In this document: piece by piece, positions 55,026 to 63,209 of the stretch
How the letters are laid out: every line of letters starts with the position of its first letter
How positions within the stretch are numbered: position 1 is the stretch's first letter
Assembly (NCBI GenBank): GCA_026995935.1
Contig: JALWNK010000045.1
Span: 1-64,000, forward strand
DNA from: Deltaproteobacteria bacterium
Lineage (GTDB): Bacteria; Desulfobacterota; Dissulfuribacteria; Dissulfuribacterales; QOAL01
Direction: 5' to 3'
Length of the DNA stretch: 64,000 bases
Notes under the pieces: generated by a model
The model's database searches: none
What the model was told of the DNA's origin: nothing
What the model saw: the letters and a program-made list of their open reading frames with translations, nothing else
Made by a program: the position numbers and the translations under genes

Positions 55026-55934
55026 ATGTCATCATACCTAGACACACTGGAAGAATACAGGGACCTCATTCCGGAGTTCCACGAATTCCTGGAACACCTT
55101 AGAAAACCCCTGCCCGTTTATTTCAGGATCAATTCCCTTAAAACGGACCTGATGAAGGCCAAGGCATTTCTCAAGGACGAAGGTGTAGATTTTGCGGAAA
55201 CTCCAATAGATGAGGTAGTCAAGGTTCTGCACCATGACCACCAAAGGCCATTACTCAGCTACTTACTTGGATACATCTACCCCCAGGCCATTTCTTCCTG
55301 CCTGCCTGTCATTGCCCTTGATCCCAGGCCGGAAGAAACAGTCCTTGACCTTTGCGCTGCCCCAGGAGGTAAGGCCACCTACATTTCACAAAGGATGCAG
55401 GACAGAGGCTTTCTTGTGGCAAATGACCGAAAACGCGGAAGGATCACCCCCCTTCTTTCAAATGTCAAAAGGCTCGGGATCACCAACACCCTTGTCACCC
55501 AGGGAAGGGGCGAGCATCTCCTCCTGCCCTACTCCTTTCACAAGGTCCTGGTGGATGCGCCATGCAGCGGCCAGGGCAAATACAGGATCGATCCACATAC
55601 AGGCCTGGTTAAATACATGGTAAAGGGAAAGACCAACCTCTCTGCAATACAAAAGGCCCTGATAAAACACGCCTTCGACATGCTTATGCCAGGAGGCGTC
55701 CTGGTCTATTCCACATGCACTCTAAACGTGGAGGAAAACGAAGAGGTAGTCGAGTTTCTTCTTAAGAAAAGGCGCGCCTCCCTTGCCCCCCTGGACCTAC
55801 CTGTGGAATACGAGCCTGGAATCACACACTTTAGGGGAAAGAGATATCATGGACAGATCAGACTTGCTGGACGTTTTTACCCCCATAAGATCGACTCAGT
55901 GGGATTCTTCGTTGCCAAGATTGTTAAGGGATGA
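55026..55934 (+). CDS. RNA m5C methyltransferase, NOL1/NOP2/Sun family
   Basis: The 302-residue protein is a SAM-dependent cytosine-5 RNA methyltransferase. It has an N-terminal RNA-binding part (PLPVYFRINSLKTD), SAM loop LDLCAAPGGKATYIS, and the two active-site cysteines in VDAPCSGQGKYR and YSTCTLNVEENEEVV. RsmF-type rRNA modification is the probable role. It lacks the C-terminal PUA part usual in RsmF; the following gene encodes such a region separately and overlaps this one by 14 bp. Confidence 0.92.
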   Translation: MSSYLDTLEEYRDLIPEFHEFLEHLRKPLPVYFRINSLKTDLMKAKAFLKDEGVDFAETPIDEVVKVLHHDHQRPLLSYLLGYIYPQAISSCLPVIALDPRPEETVLDLCAAPGGKATYISQRMQDRGFLVANDRKRGRITPLLSNVKRLGITNTLVTQGRGEHLLLPYSFHKVLVDAPCSGQGKYRIDPHTGLVKYMVKGKTNLSAIQKALIKHAFDMLMPGGVLVYSTCTLNVEENEEVVEFLLKKRRASLAPLDLPVEYEPGITHFRGKRYHGQIRLAGRFYPHKIDSVGFFVAKIVKG

Positions 55935-56394
55935 TCAAAGAGACATCCTCGCTGGCTTTTTTGAAGAAAGGTTTGGAATGTCCCAGGGAATCTTTGCAGA
56001 TTTTGACATGTTTGCCTTTTCCAGGCAGGCTTTCCTTTTTCGAAGGCAGCCATTTGAAATAAAGTGGCCTGAGGGAGCGTTTGTAAGATGCGGCCTTCCC
56101 TTTGTAAGAAACGTGGCAGGTTTTCTAAAGCCTACAACGGTTTTCATCCAGCGCTTTGGTAAGGAGGCAAGAAGAAACGTCCTTGAACTGGACCTTGATA
56201 TCATAGCCAGCCTTTGCATTGAGGGAGAGATTTCGCTTCCAACCCTTTCTGAAAGTGTGGATATTCAAGGTTATGTAATAGTAAAATTCAAGGAACACTA
56301 CCTCGGCACCGCCCTTGCCCTTGAAGGAAACAGGCTTCTTTGCAGGTTTCCAAAAGCCATGCGGCAGGCCCTTTCAAGGCTCACTCTCCGGTAA
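55921..56394 (+). CDS. Stand-alone PUA-like RNA-binding protein next to the methyltransferase
   Basis: Starting from the TTG at 55921 the product is 157 residues. It contains ILAGFFEERFG, FADFDMFAFSRQAFLF, CGLPFVRNVAGFLKPT and a C-terminal GYVIVKFKEHYLGTALALEG. This matches the C-terminal PUA-like region of RsmF methyltransferases (pattern GWVLVxxxGxPLGxGK). So the enzyme seems split into two genes. An ATG at 55849 is an alternative start. The end overlaps the convergent DUF3786 gene by 14 bp. Confidence 0.75.
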   Translation: MLRDDQRDILAGFFEERFGMSQGIFADFDMFAFSRQAFLFRRQPFEIKWPEGAFVRCGLPFVRNVAGFLKPTTVFIQRFGKEARRNVLELDLDIIASLCIEGEISLPTLSESVDIQGYVIVKFKEHYLGTALALEGNRLLCRFPKAMRQALSRLTLR

Positions 56395-57154
56395 TTGTCT
56401 CTGCAAGCCTTTCAGCAGCAAAAATGAGGGATTCAATGTCCAGAAAGTCAAGGGCCCTGCTGTCAAAAAGGGCCTTTACCTCTGCAGGAAAGTTGTCTTC
56501 CCTGTCCTCGTCCCAGAAGTTTAGCTGAATTGGCACCTTTGGCAAAACAAGGACCACAACACAGGCGTCTGCCTGGCAACCCTTGACCTCTTTTGCCCCG
56601 AGCCTTTTGCACTGACTAACAAACTCCTCTTTGCGCCCTGCAAAGTGGCGGGCTATCTTTTCCTCTGTATAGCGCTTTAGTGTCACAACCTTGGAGATGG
56701 AATTTGGAAAGGACTCAAGCCCCACCCACTTTCCGCTGAGCTCGCCCTTTCCGCCAAAAAAGAGATAGTTATAAAGGAGTATCTGATCCCTGGTTTCAAG
56801 CTCAGAGCCATCTTCAGAAAACACCCGCTCAGGGCTTATGAAAACATCCCTACCGAGATACCTTAGGCGAAGAGCCCTTCCAAAATCCGTTTGAACCACC
56901 TCTCCACCCAGGCCCTGGGCCCGTTCTTCAAGGTCAACGCTCCTTACCTTTTCCTTTAGCTCCTTTGCAAGGGCGGTTTCAGGATCCTGAAGGGGAGTGC
57001 GCCTGTCCTCACCTTCTGCCTCAACGAAGGGACAGGCGGCCTTGGAACAGGCTCCAGTGTGAACAGCAGCGGCATAGGCCATGCATGTTGGGTAGCCGCA
57101 TTTTCCGCAGTTGTCCTTCTTCGTCTGTTTCAGGATGTCGAAAATGGTTTCCAT
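56381..57154 (-). CDS. DUF3786 protein with N-terminal Fe-S cluster motif
   Basis: The 257-residue protein begins with a cysteine motif, NCGKCGYPTCMAYAAAVHTG, then CSKAACPF. This is the CxxCxxxxC...C pattern of the Fe-S domain found in corrinoid/CO-dehydrogenase-linked proteins. A DUF3786 domain follows (RALRLRYLGRDVFI, EDGSELETRDQILLYNYLFF). DUF3786 proteins are widespread in anaerobic Desulfobacterota and have no known reaction. The gene is a single unit, convergent with the PUA-like gene. Confidence 0.88.
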   Translation of the reverse strand: METIFDILKQTKKDNCGKCGYPTCMAYAAAVHTGACSKAACPFVEAEGEDRRTPLQDPETALAKELKEKVRSVDLEERAQGLGGEVVQTDFGRALRLRYLGRDVFISPERVFSEDGSELETRDQILLYNYLFFGGKGELSGKWVGLESFPNSISKVVTLKRYTEEKIARHFAGRKEEFVSQCKRLGAKEVKGCQADACVVVLVLPKVPIQLNFWDEDREDNFPAEVKALFDSRALDFLDIESLIFAAERLAETITGE

Positions 57155-57284
57155 GACGATTATCTCTTCTTTGAGGATATTTTAATATCTTACCCAAGTG
57201 TGGAACATTTTACACAAAAAGTCCATGATCTTAGATAAGCCTTTTAGCACCATCCACATTTTCTTAAAAGTCGTCCTTTCTTAG

Positions 57285-58235
57285 CTAGGGAGCCCAGCTC
57301 TTGGTAATGGCAAGGACCCAGGAGACTGAAACCATAAAGATAGTAAGGGCTTCAAAAAAGATATCCTTTTGTGAAAGATTCCAAGGAACCATACGCCTAA
57401 AAAGAACCACAAGGCCTCCCAGAACCAGCCCGCCAAAAAAGCCATAAAAATGGGCCAAGATGTCCACCCTCCCCTGCCCTGTCCCCAGGATTCCAAGAAG
57501 GGCAAGGCCTGAAAGAAGGACCTTGAAGCCCTCCCTAAGCCCTGAAAAACCGTATTCCATGGCCCTTATTGAGCAGTAGGTTCCTATGCTTGAAAATATG
57601 GAGGTTGACAACCCTATGGAGACATGCCCGTAACCGTACATCAGGGCATTAAGGTAGTTACCTGCTGCTCCACCAATAATTACCAGGAACCAGCCCATTC
57701 CCACACCTGTCTCCTCAAAAAGGATGGTAAAGAACAGGCCAGCCATGAAGACATTGCTAAAAAAGTGGGACGGGTCGGCATGGAGGAACAGGGCCGTGAC
57801 AGTGCGCCAAATCTCACCCTGGACTATGCGGGATGAGTCTGCCGCCCCCACCTCAAGGAGAATATCCCTGACCTCATACCTGAAGGTCAAAGACATTACA
57901 CATGCCACGAAAACCACAGACAGGAGGGAAGATTTTATTTTCCTGAATTCTCTGGGCTTATGGCCCTTTTCATGGGAAAAATCCAGGTTTTCCCTGTTAT
58001 AAAGCCTTATCTCTTTGAAGGCCTGCTTGGCCACAGACTCGTTTACCAGGATTGAAAAGGCTCCATCCCTTTCCCTTTCCAGCACGTGGGGGATGTGTCT
58101 TGAGGTGAGGACCAGGGAGTAAATCCTGGCAGTTTCAGGGTCCAGACCTTCAAAAAGGGTTAAGGTGTTAAGCCCCTTGGTATGCTTTTCATGAGTTTTG
58201 GGGGAATTTTCATGGGACTCTTTTGATTCATGCAT
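57285..58235 (-). CDS. Rhomboid-family intramembrane protease with N-terminal cytoplasmic domain
   Basis: From the ATG at 58235 the protein has 316 residues. The N-terminal 100 residues resemble DUF2007 (LTLFEGLDPETARIYSLVLTSRHI). Six transmembrane helices follow, with the rhomboid catalytic Ser in GLSTSIF and the His in AHFYGFFGGLVLGG, plus HADPSHFFSNVFMAGLFF. It should cleave a transmembrane substrate. The Ser-region reads GLSTS rather than the common GxSG, so activity is likely but not certain. It follows the GltD-like gene by a terminator-like hairpin. Confidence 0.88.
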   Translation of the reverse strand: MHESKESHENSPKTHEKHTKGLNTLTLFEGLDPETARIYSLVLTSRHIPHVLERERDGAFSILVNESVAKQAFKEIRLYNRENLDFSHEKGHKPREFRKIKSSLLSVVFVACVMSLTFRYEVRDILLEVGAADSSRIVQGEIWRTVTALFLHADPSHFFSNVFMAGLFFTILFEETGVGMGWFLVIIGGAAGNYLNALMYGYGHVSIGLSTSIFSSIGTYCSIRAMEYGFSGLREGFKVLLSGLALLGILGTGQGRVDILAHFYGFFGGLVLGGLVVLFRRMVPWNLSQKDIFFEALTIFMVSVSWVLAITKSWAP

Positions 58236-58248
58236 TAAGAAAGGCCTT

Positions 58249-58273
58249 CCGCAGGGGAACCAGCCCCCTGCGG
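58249..58273 (-). terminator. Hairpin after the GltD-like gene
   Basis: CCGCAGGGG and CCCCCTGCGG form a strong stem, but on the minus strand it is followed by AAGGCCTTTCTT rather than a clean T run. It lies between the GltD-like gene and the rhomboid gene and may be a weak terminator or processing hairpin. Confidence 0.55.
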
Positions 58274-58289
58274 ATGAGAAAAACACAAA

Positions 58290-59663
58290 TTAAAGTTCGC
58301 CGTTAAGGAATTTTACAATGGACTCGGATGCAACCCTTCCGTGAAAGGCTGCCTTTGCAACGGTCTGGGGACCAAGGACATCGTCACCTCCTGCAAAAAT
58401 CCATGGCACCGATGTCTGAAGGGTCTCTGGATTTACGTCAAAGGTGCCCCAGGGGGTGCGTTTTATGTCAACTCCCTTGGCAACAGTTGGATCAACCCGC
58501 TGGCTTATTGCTGCAACCACTGCATCGGCCTCTATGAAAAAGTTCGAGCCATCAATGGGAACGGGTCTTCTCCTGCCGGATTCGTCTGGCTCGCCAAGCT
58601 CCATCCTTACGCACTCTATTTTCCTGAGCCTGCCCTTTTCACCGTGGATTGCAACAGGGGCTGCAAGAAACTCTACCCGTACGCCCTCTTCCTCCATGTG
58701 GTGAATTTCGGCCTCAGAAGCAGGCATCTCCTTCCTTGTCCTTCGGTAAAGGATGAAAACGTCCTTGGAGCCAAGCCTCAAGGCGGTCCTTGCAACATCT
58801 ATGGCAACGTTTCCACCTCCCACTACCACCACCCTCTGGCCAAGGTCCACGTCCTTACCGAGATTCACGTCACGAAGGTAGTCCACCCCGTGAAGCACAC
58901 CCTCCAGGTCTTCCCCGGGAATACCTAACTTCCTGCTCTCGTGGGCGCCTACTCCCACAAATACTGCGCCATAACCCTCGTCCTTTAGATCTTGAAGGGT
59001 CTTGTCCTTTCCAATGGTAACCTCGTCAATGATATCAACACCGCAGCTTTTAAGCGCATCAAACTCTGCCTTAATGATGTATCGAGGAAGCCTGAATGGA
59101 GGAATACCAACCGAAAGCATGCCACCGAGTACAGGCAGGTTGTCGTAGATGGTGCATTTTATGCCCCTGTGGGCAAGATTGTAGGCAACGGTCATGCCTG
59201 CAGGCCCTGAACCCACGATTGCCACTTTCTGACCAGTGGGAAGGGCACAAGGCTCCATGAGATTCTTGTTGTGATCCACCATCCAATCCACTACGTAACG
59301 CTCTAGAAGGCCAATTGCCACAGGCTCCCCCTTCTTGCCCCTTATGCAACTGCCCTCACACTGAAACTCCTGGGGGCAGACCCTTGAACAGACAGCCGGC
59401 AGGGAGCTCGTCTTCCTGATTGTCCAGTAGGCGTCCTCTATCTTGTCCTCCCTCAAAAGCCTAATAAAGGCGGGAATGTCGTTGTGAAGCGGGCATCCCT
59501 GAACGCAGCCTGGTTTTTTGCACTGCAGGCACCGCTCAGCCTCAAGTTTGGCAGTCTGGTCATCGAAACCGGACACAATCTCATTGAAATTTGTTATCCT
59601 CTCCTCCACTGAAAGCTCTTTTGGCTTCTGCCGCGGTATTGCCATTCTCTCTTTTGCTTTCAC
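58290..59663 (-). CDS. gltD: GltD-like FAD/Fe-S oxidoreductase subunit
   Basis: The 457-residue protein has an N-terminal Fe-S region (CLQCKKPGCVQGCP, VCSRVCPQEFQCEGSC), an FAD loop VAIVGSGPAGMTVAYNLAHRG, and an NAD(P)H loop VVVVGGGNVAIDVARTALRLG. It matches the small subunit of glutamate synthase and its relatives (SudA, NfnB). It may partner GltB encoded at 47837-52396, but they are not co-transcribed, so an NfnB- or SudA-type role is an alternative. Confidence 0.88.
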   Translation of the reverse strand: MKAKERMAIPRQKPKELSVEERITNFNEIVSGFDDQTAKLEAERCLQCKKPGCVQGCPLHNDIPAFIRLLREDKIEDAYWTIRKTSSLPAVCSRVCPQEFQCEGSCIRGKKGEPVAIGLLERYVVDWMVDHNKNLMEPCALPTGQKVAIVGSGPAGMTVAYNLAHRGIKCTIYDNLPVLGGMLSVGIPPFRLPRYIIKAEFDALKSCGVDIIDEVTIGKDKTLQDLKDEGYGAVFVGVGAHESRKLGIPGEDLEGVLHGVDYLRDVNLGKDVDLGQRVVVVGGGNVAIDVARTALRLGSKDVFILYRRTRKEMPASEAEIHHMEEEGVRVEFLAAPVAIHGEKGRLRKIECVRMELGEPDESGRRRPVPIDGSNFFIEADAVVAAISQRVDPTVAKGVDIKRTPWGTFDVNPETLQTSVPWIFAGGDDVLGPQTVAKAAFHGRVASESIVKFLNGEL

Positions 59664-59700
59664 TTCTTCCTCCTTGACAATATGGTTTCCAAGTTACTAA

Positions 59701-59919
59701 ATGGAATCAAAACCAGGCTATGAGGTCAGCTCACAAATGGACTTTTTCTGTGCAAAGGATAACCGCCAAACAGATGCAAGTAAAGGGTGCCTGCACCCTA
59801 AGGACTACTGCAGCCACAGGAATGGTTGCATAATCCACTTCATGGAAAAGGAAAAAGAGAGGGAGAAAAGGCAGGAAAAGACATGTGATTCTGAAAACCG
59901 TGTTGATGCACAGGAGTAA
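59701..59919 (+). CDS. Small cysteine-rich hypothetical protein
   Basis: The 72-residue product has a cluster of four Cys and two His (CLHPKDYCSHRNGCIIHF) that could bind a metal, and a highly charged C-terminal helix (MEKEKEREKRQEK). I do not recognise a named family. It is 16 bp upstream of a membrane-protein gene on the same strand, which supports a real gene. Initiation signals are weak. Confidence 0.55.
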   Translation: MESKPGYEVSSQMDFFCAKDNRQTDASKGCLHPKDYCSHRNGCIIHFMEKEKEREKRQEKTCDSENRVDAQE

Positions 59920-59934
59920 TCAGGATTTCGTGTC

Positions 59935-60336
59935 ATGTTTTTTGCCCTCCTTGCCGTAACCTTCCTTCTTGCAGCGGCAGTTTCCTTTATTGTCGTCAGA
60001 TCCTTCAAGGGTCCGGTATCCACCATCTTTAGACGCATAATCCAGGACCCGGTAAGCTCCGTGTGGGAAAGATACATCACATTTGCCGGCCTTGTAGTGG
60101 GAGTATCCGGGGGAGTGAGAATCTACCAGCTGGAACGCTACATAAATGCACCCTACAAAAATCAAAGGGTCCTTAGCCTGAATGCAGAAAGGTGGACCCT
60201 GGAGGTTTACCGAACCGTCATAGAAACACTTCAAAGCCTTGCCTGGATGTACCTTGTAGTCTTTGTCTTCGCTCTCTTGGCCTATGTTCTGGTAAAGGGC
60301 TTTGAGATGCGCCACAAAAGGAGGGACACAAGATGA
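59935..60336 (+). CDS. Small inner-membrane protein, unknown function
   Basis: The 133-residue protein has an N-terminal transmembrane helix (about 2-22), a possible short second segment (ITFAGLVVGVSGGVRIY) and a C-terminal helix (LAWMYLVVFVFALLAYVLV) followed by a basic tail. The middle region contains YQLERYINAPYKNQ. No family recognised. It overlaps the metallo-beta-lactamase-fold gene by 4 bp, so they are co-transcribed. Confidence 0.8.
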   Translation: MFFALLAVTFLLAAAVSFIVVRSFKGPVSTIFRRIIQDPVSSVWERYITFAGLVVGVSGGVRIYQLERYINAPYKNQRVLSLNAERWTLEVYRTVIETLQSLAWMYLVVFVFALLAYVLVKGFEMRHKRRDTR

Positions 60337-61184
60337 AAGGCGCCCCGCTTAAACTTACGGTGCTTTGTGAAAACAGTGTGGCAGGCCCCTTTGGACTCAT
60401 TGGTGAGCATGGCTGGTCCATACTCATTGAAATGAGGGGAAGAAAGATCCTCTTTGATACGGGCCAGGGCATTGGCATCTTAAACAACAGCATGAGGCTT
60501 GGAAAGGATCTGGGGGCTCTTGACATGCTGGTCCTAAGCCACGGCCACTACGATCATGCATCTGGCATTCCCCAGGTTGCGGGCCTTAACGCCAATCTCA
60601 AGGTCCTTTGCCATAAAGACGTGTTCCTTCCGCGCTACTGGGTGAAGGACGGGGACGAAAGGTTCATAGGCATGATTCACAGGAGACCCTTTCTCGAATC
60701 CCTTGGATGCCGTTTTAGTTTTTTTTCAGAATTTACTGAAATTGTCCCTGGTATCTATTTGACAGGGGAGGTTCCAAGGATAACAGATTTTGAAAAACCA
60801 GACCCTCACATGGAGATAGAAATAGAAGAAAACGGGAAGATAACCCGGGTCCAGGACCCCTTGATGGATGACCTGTCACTTGTGGTGGATACGCCCTCGG
60901 GACTGGTTGTTGTACTTGGATGCGCACACGCAGGGCTCATAAACATATTGAGCCATGTTCAAAAAAACCTTCCTGGGAAAAAGATACACACCGTCATTGG
61001 AGGAACCCACCTGGGCTTTGCAGAAGATGTCCAGTTCCACCAGACCCTCAAGGAACTTGAGGCCTTTGAGATAAAAAGACTCGGGGCATCCCACTGCACA
61101 GGGCTTTCAAACTCAGCCCGTCTAGCATCAAGACTTGGAGATCGCTTTTTTAACGCCTCGGTAGGAGTAAAGTTAGAACTCTAA
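60333..61184 (+). CDS. Metallo-beta-lactamase-fold hydrolase
   Basis: The 283-residue protein has the metal-binding SHGHYDHASGI motif (HxHxDH) near 70-80, KILFDTGQGIGI, a His in GCAHAGLINI and a late His in ASHCTGL. It fits the MBL group that includes the 7,8-dihydropterin-6-methyl-4-(beta-D-ribofuranosyl)-aminobenzene-5'-phosphate-type enzymes; the reaction is not known. It is the last gene of the three-gene run and faces the collagen-like gene. Confidence 0.9.
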   Translation: MKGAPLKLTVLCENSVAGPFGLIGEHGWSILIEMRGRKILFDTGQGIGILNNSMRLGKDLGALDMLVLSHGHYDHASGIPQVAGLNANLKVLCHKDVFLPRYWVKDGDERFIGMIHRRPFLESLGCRFSFFSEFTEIVPGIYLTGEVPRITDFEKPDPHMEIEIEENGKITRVQDPLMDDLSLVVDTPSGLVVVLGCAHAGLINILSHVQKNLPGKKIHTVIGGTHLGFAEDVQFHQTLKELEAFEIKRLGASHCTGLSNSARLASRLGDRFFNASVGVKLEL

Positions 61185-61203
61185 GGAAAATTAACAAAAA
61201 AAG

Positions 61204-61239
61204 GGCGGGCAGGCCCTGAATCGTCCGGAACTGCCCGCC
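61204..61239. terminator. Bidirectional terminator between MBL and collagen-like genes
   Basis: GGCGGGCAG (61204-61212) pairs with CTGCCCGCC (61231-61239). On the minus strand it is followed by a T run (the A run just upstream on the plus strand). The two genes converge on it. Confidence 0.75.
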
Positions 61240-61253
61240 TGGACACCTTTTAG

Positions 61254-61874
61254 TTACTTCTTCTTGGTCTTGGACTTTGAAGAAGACTTGGTTGCTGATG
61301 TGCCCTTGGGCCCCCTGGGCCCCCTTGGACCCCTTGGTCCTTCTGGACCCGGTGGTCCTGGTTCTCCTTGTGGACCCGGCGGACCTTCAGGACCCGGAGG
61401 ACCCTGTGGACCAGGTTCACCCTGCGGACCTGGAGGACCTTCAGGACCTTGCGGCCCTGGTTCGCCCTTGTCACCCTTCGGACCCTTGGGCCCCGGAGGA
61501 CCTTCTGGGCCTGGTGGCCCCTGTGGACCCGGAGGACCTTGAGGACCTGGCGGCCCTGGCTCTCCCTGTGGGCCTTGTGGTCCTTCTGGACCCGGTGGTC
61601 CCTGAGGCCCTGGCTCTCCCTTATCACCCTTTGGCCCAGGAGGTCCTTCCGGACCTGGAGGACCCTCGGGACCTGGTTCCCCCTTGGGGCCTGGGGGACC
61701 TGGTTTACCCGGCGGCCCTGGTGGGCCTGGATCACCCTTTGGCCCACGAAGCTTGCCACTTTCAAGGGCCTGTTTTATCTCTTTAATGTCATTTTCCAGG
61801 GCAGTAAGCCTTCGGTATGCGAGGATACCAAAGATGCTAAGCCCGATAGCCACAAATGCAAGAACAATAGCCAT
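61254..61874 (-). CDS. Membrane-anchored collagen-like protein
   Basis: The 206-residue protein starts with a transmembrane helix (about 2-19), then a short charged coiled-coil segment ([20 protein letters not shown]), then 49 uninterrupted Gly-X-Y triplets at residues 44-190, and ends in a basic Ser/Lys tail ([15 protein letters not shown]). The triplets are rich in Pro, Glu and Lys and include KGDKGEP. The helix-and-coiled-coil head suggests trimerisation at the membrane, with a triple helix on one side of it. Topology is inferred only. Other frames over this stretch are open because of the repeated codons and are not genes. No hydroxylase is seen. Confidence 0.85.
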   Translation of the reverse strand: MAIVLAFVAIGLSIFGILAYRRLTALENDIKEIKQALESGKLRGPKGDPGPPGPPGKPGPPGPKGEPGPEGPPGPEGPPGPKGDKGEPGPQGPPGPEGPQGPQGEPGPPGPQGPPGPQGPPGPEGPPGPKGPKGDKGEPGPQGPEGPPGPQGEPGPQGPPGPEGPPGPQGEPGPPGPEGPRGPRGPRGPKGTSATKSSSKSKTKKK

Positions 61875-62205
61875 TTTCCCTCCTTAAGCTTAATACTTAC
61901 ATATGCGGTAGAAACTACCTGCAATTATAAAAAATTTCACTTTTCCTCTCCCCTGCTATTAAAAATAGGAGGTTAGACCACCATTTAATTACAGTCAATA
62001 TGAAATTTTTTGATTTTTGGGTTTACTAACTGGCTCTATCTGAACACTTAAAGGGGTTTGAATCAGGATGCCAGACAACCGGAGGTATGAGCACCTGTAG
62101 GGCAAAACCAGACAGAAGACCCATTCCCCTACAACACCTGCAAGCCTGAAAAGGGATAGAAAGACATGCTCGTTACTGATTCCATTCTGAGAACACTTCT
62201 GGGAA
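61875..62205. other. Intergenic region, no gene seen
   Basis: These 331 bp hold the promoter of the leftward collagen-like gene on the left and the end of the YpfJ-type gene on the right. An inverted repeat TGATTCC..GGAATCA lies near 62178-62206, at the stop of the peptidase gene, without a T run. Confidence 0.45.
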
Positions 62206-63078
62206 TCAATTAAAGGTGTTACATGCCCTTGGATCTCCGGATTTAAAACCCTTCATGAACCACTGGAGGCGCTGTTTTGAGGTGCCGTGGGTAAAGCTGT
62301 CTGGAACAACATACCCCTGAGCCTGTTTCTGCAAGGTGTCGTCTCCAATCCTGCTTGCTGCGTTCATGGCCTCTTCCACGTCTCCTGGTTCAAGCCTACT
62401 TTTTGTAAAATGCCCCCAAACCCCTGCAAGGCAGTCTGCCTGCAGTTCTACTGAAATCTGAAGATGGTTTGCCCTCTTTTTATCTCCCCTCCTCAAGGCC
62501 TCTTGTTGAAGGGCATGTACCTTTTCCAGGATCCCCATTATGTTTTGCACGTGGTGACCAACTTCGTGAGCAAGTACATAGGCCTGGGCGAAGTCTCCTG
62601 GAGCATGAAACCTGCTCGCCAACTGGTCAAAAAAGCCCAAATCCAAATATATTTTCTGGTCCCTTGGACAGTAGAACGGGCCTGTCTGTGCACTTGCAAA
62701 ACCGCAGCCGCTCTGGGTTGCTCCACGAAAGAGCACAAGAATCGGTGGATGATACCTCAATCCATAGTCGGGTAGAATAGAACTCCAAACATCTTCGGTG
62801 GTGGCAAGCACCTTCTTTATGAAAACCGCCTGTGTATCATTAGCTGGCCTTTGTACGTGGGTAGGCACTGACTGCGGCTGGAACAGGGCAAAGGGATTAA
62901 ATCCAAGAAGGTAAGCTCCTGCGCCAATGGCAAGAATTGCCCATCCAAACTTTGTCTGAAGAAGCATTCTTATGAGGGGCCACATAAGATACAGCCCCTG
63001 CATGGACATGCCTCTTCCGCCCGTCTCAAAACGCCTGTCTTCTACGTTTCGACTTTCTCTTTCGTCATCAAGTCGCAT
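62206..63078 (-). CDS. Neutral zinc metallopeptidase, YpfJ family
   Basis: The ATG at 63078, with GGAGGTGG before it, gives 290 residues; an ATG five codons upstream lacks the ribosome-binding site. A transmembrane helix (about 45-63) precedes the peptidase domain with the zinc motif HEVGHHVQN, GCGFASAQTGPFYCPRDQ, and the late ligand-rich ELQADCLAGVWGH. This is the putative neutral zinc metallopeptidase family, inner-membrane anchored with the catalytic part outside the cytoplasm; substrate unknown. Confidence 0.93.
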   Translation of the reverse strand: MRLDDERESRNVEDRRFETGGRGMSMQGLYLMWPLIRMLLQTKFGWAILAIGAGAYLLGFNPFALFQPQSVPTHVQRPANDTQAVFIKKVLATTEDVWSSILPDYGLRYHPPILVLFRGATQSGCGFASAQTGPFYCPRDQKIYLDLGFFDQLASRFHAPGDFAQAYVLAHEVGHHVQNIMGILEKVHALQQEALRRGDKKRANHLQISVELQADCLAGVWGHFTKSRLEPGDVEEAMNAASRIGDDTLQKQAQGYVVPDSFTHGTSKQRLQWFMKGFKSGDPRACNTFN

Positions 63079-63209
63079 AACCACCTCCAACACATACTCG
63101 CCCCATGTCTAGAACCTTGGCCTCAAAACACCATGGGGCCTTGGGACCCACATCCAGCAACTTGGGTTTAAAGCCCTTTTACCAAACGCACCATTCTGGC
63201 GCCAAAGCG

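Noticed and set aside
61264-61976. Several long frames across the collagen-like gene
   Set aside because: They result from the 9-base periodic Gly-X-Y codons. Only the minus-strand frame with a membrane helix, coiled coil and perfect triplets is meaningful.
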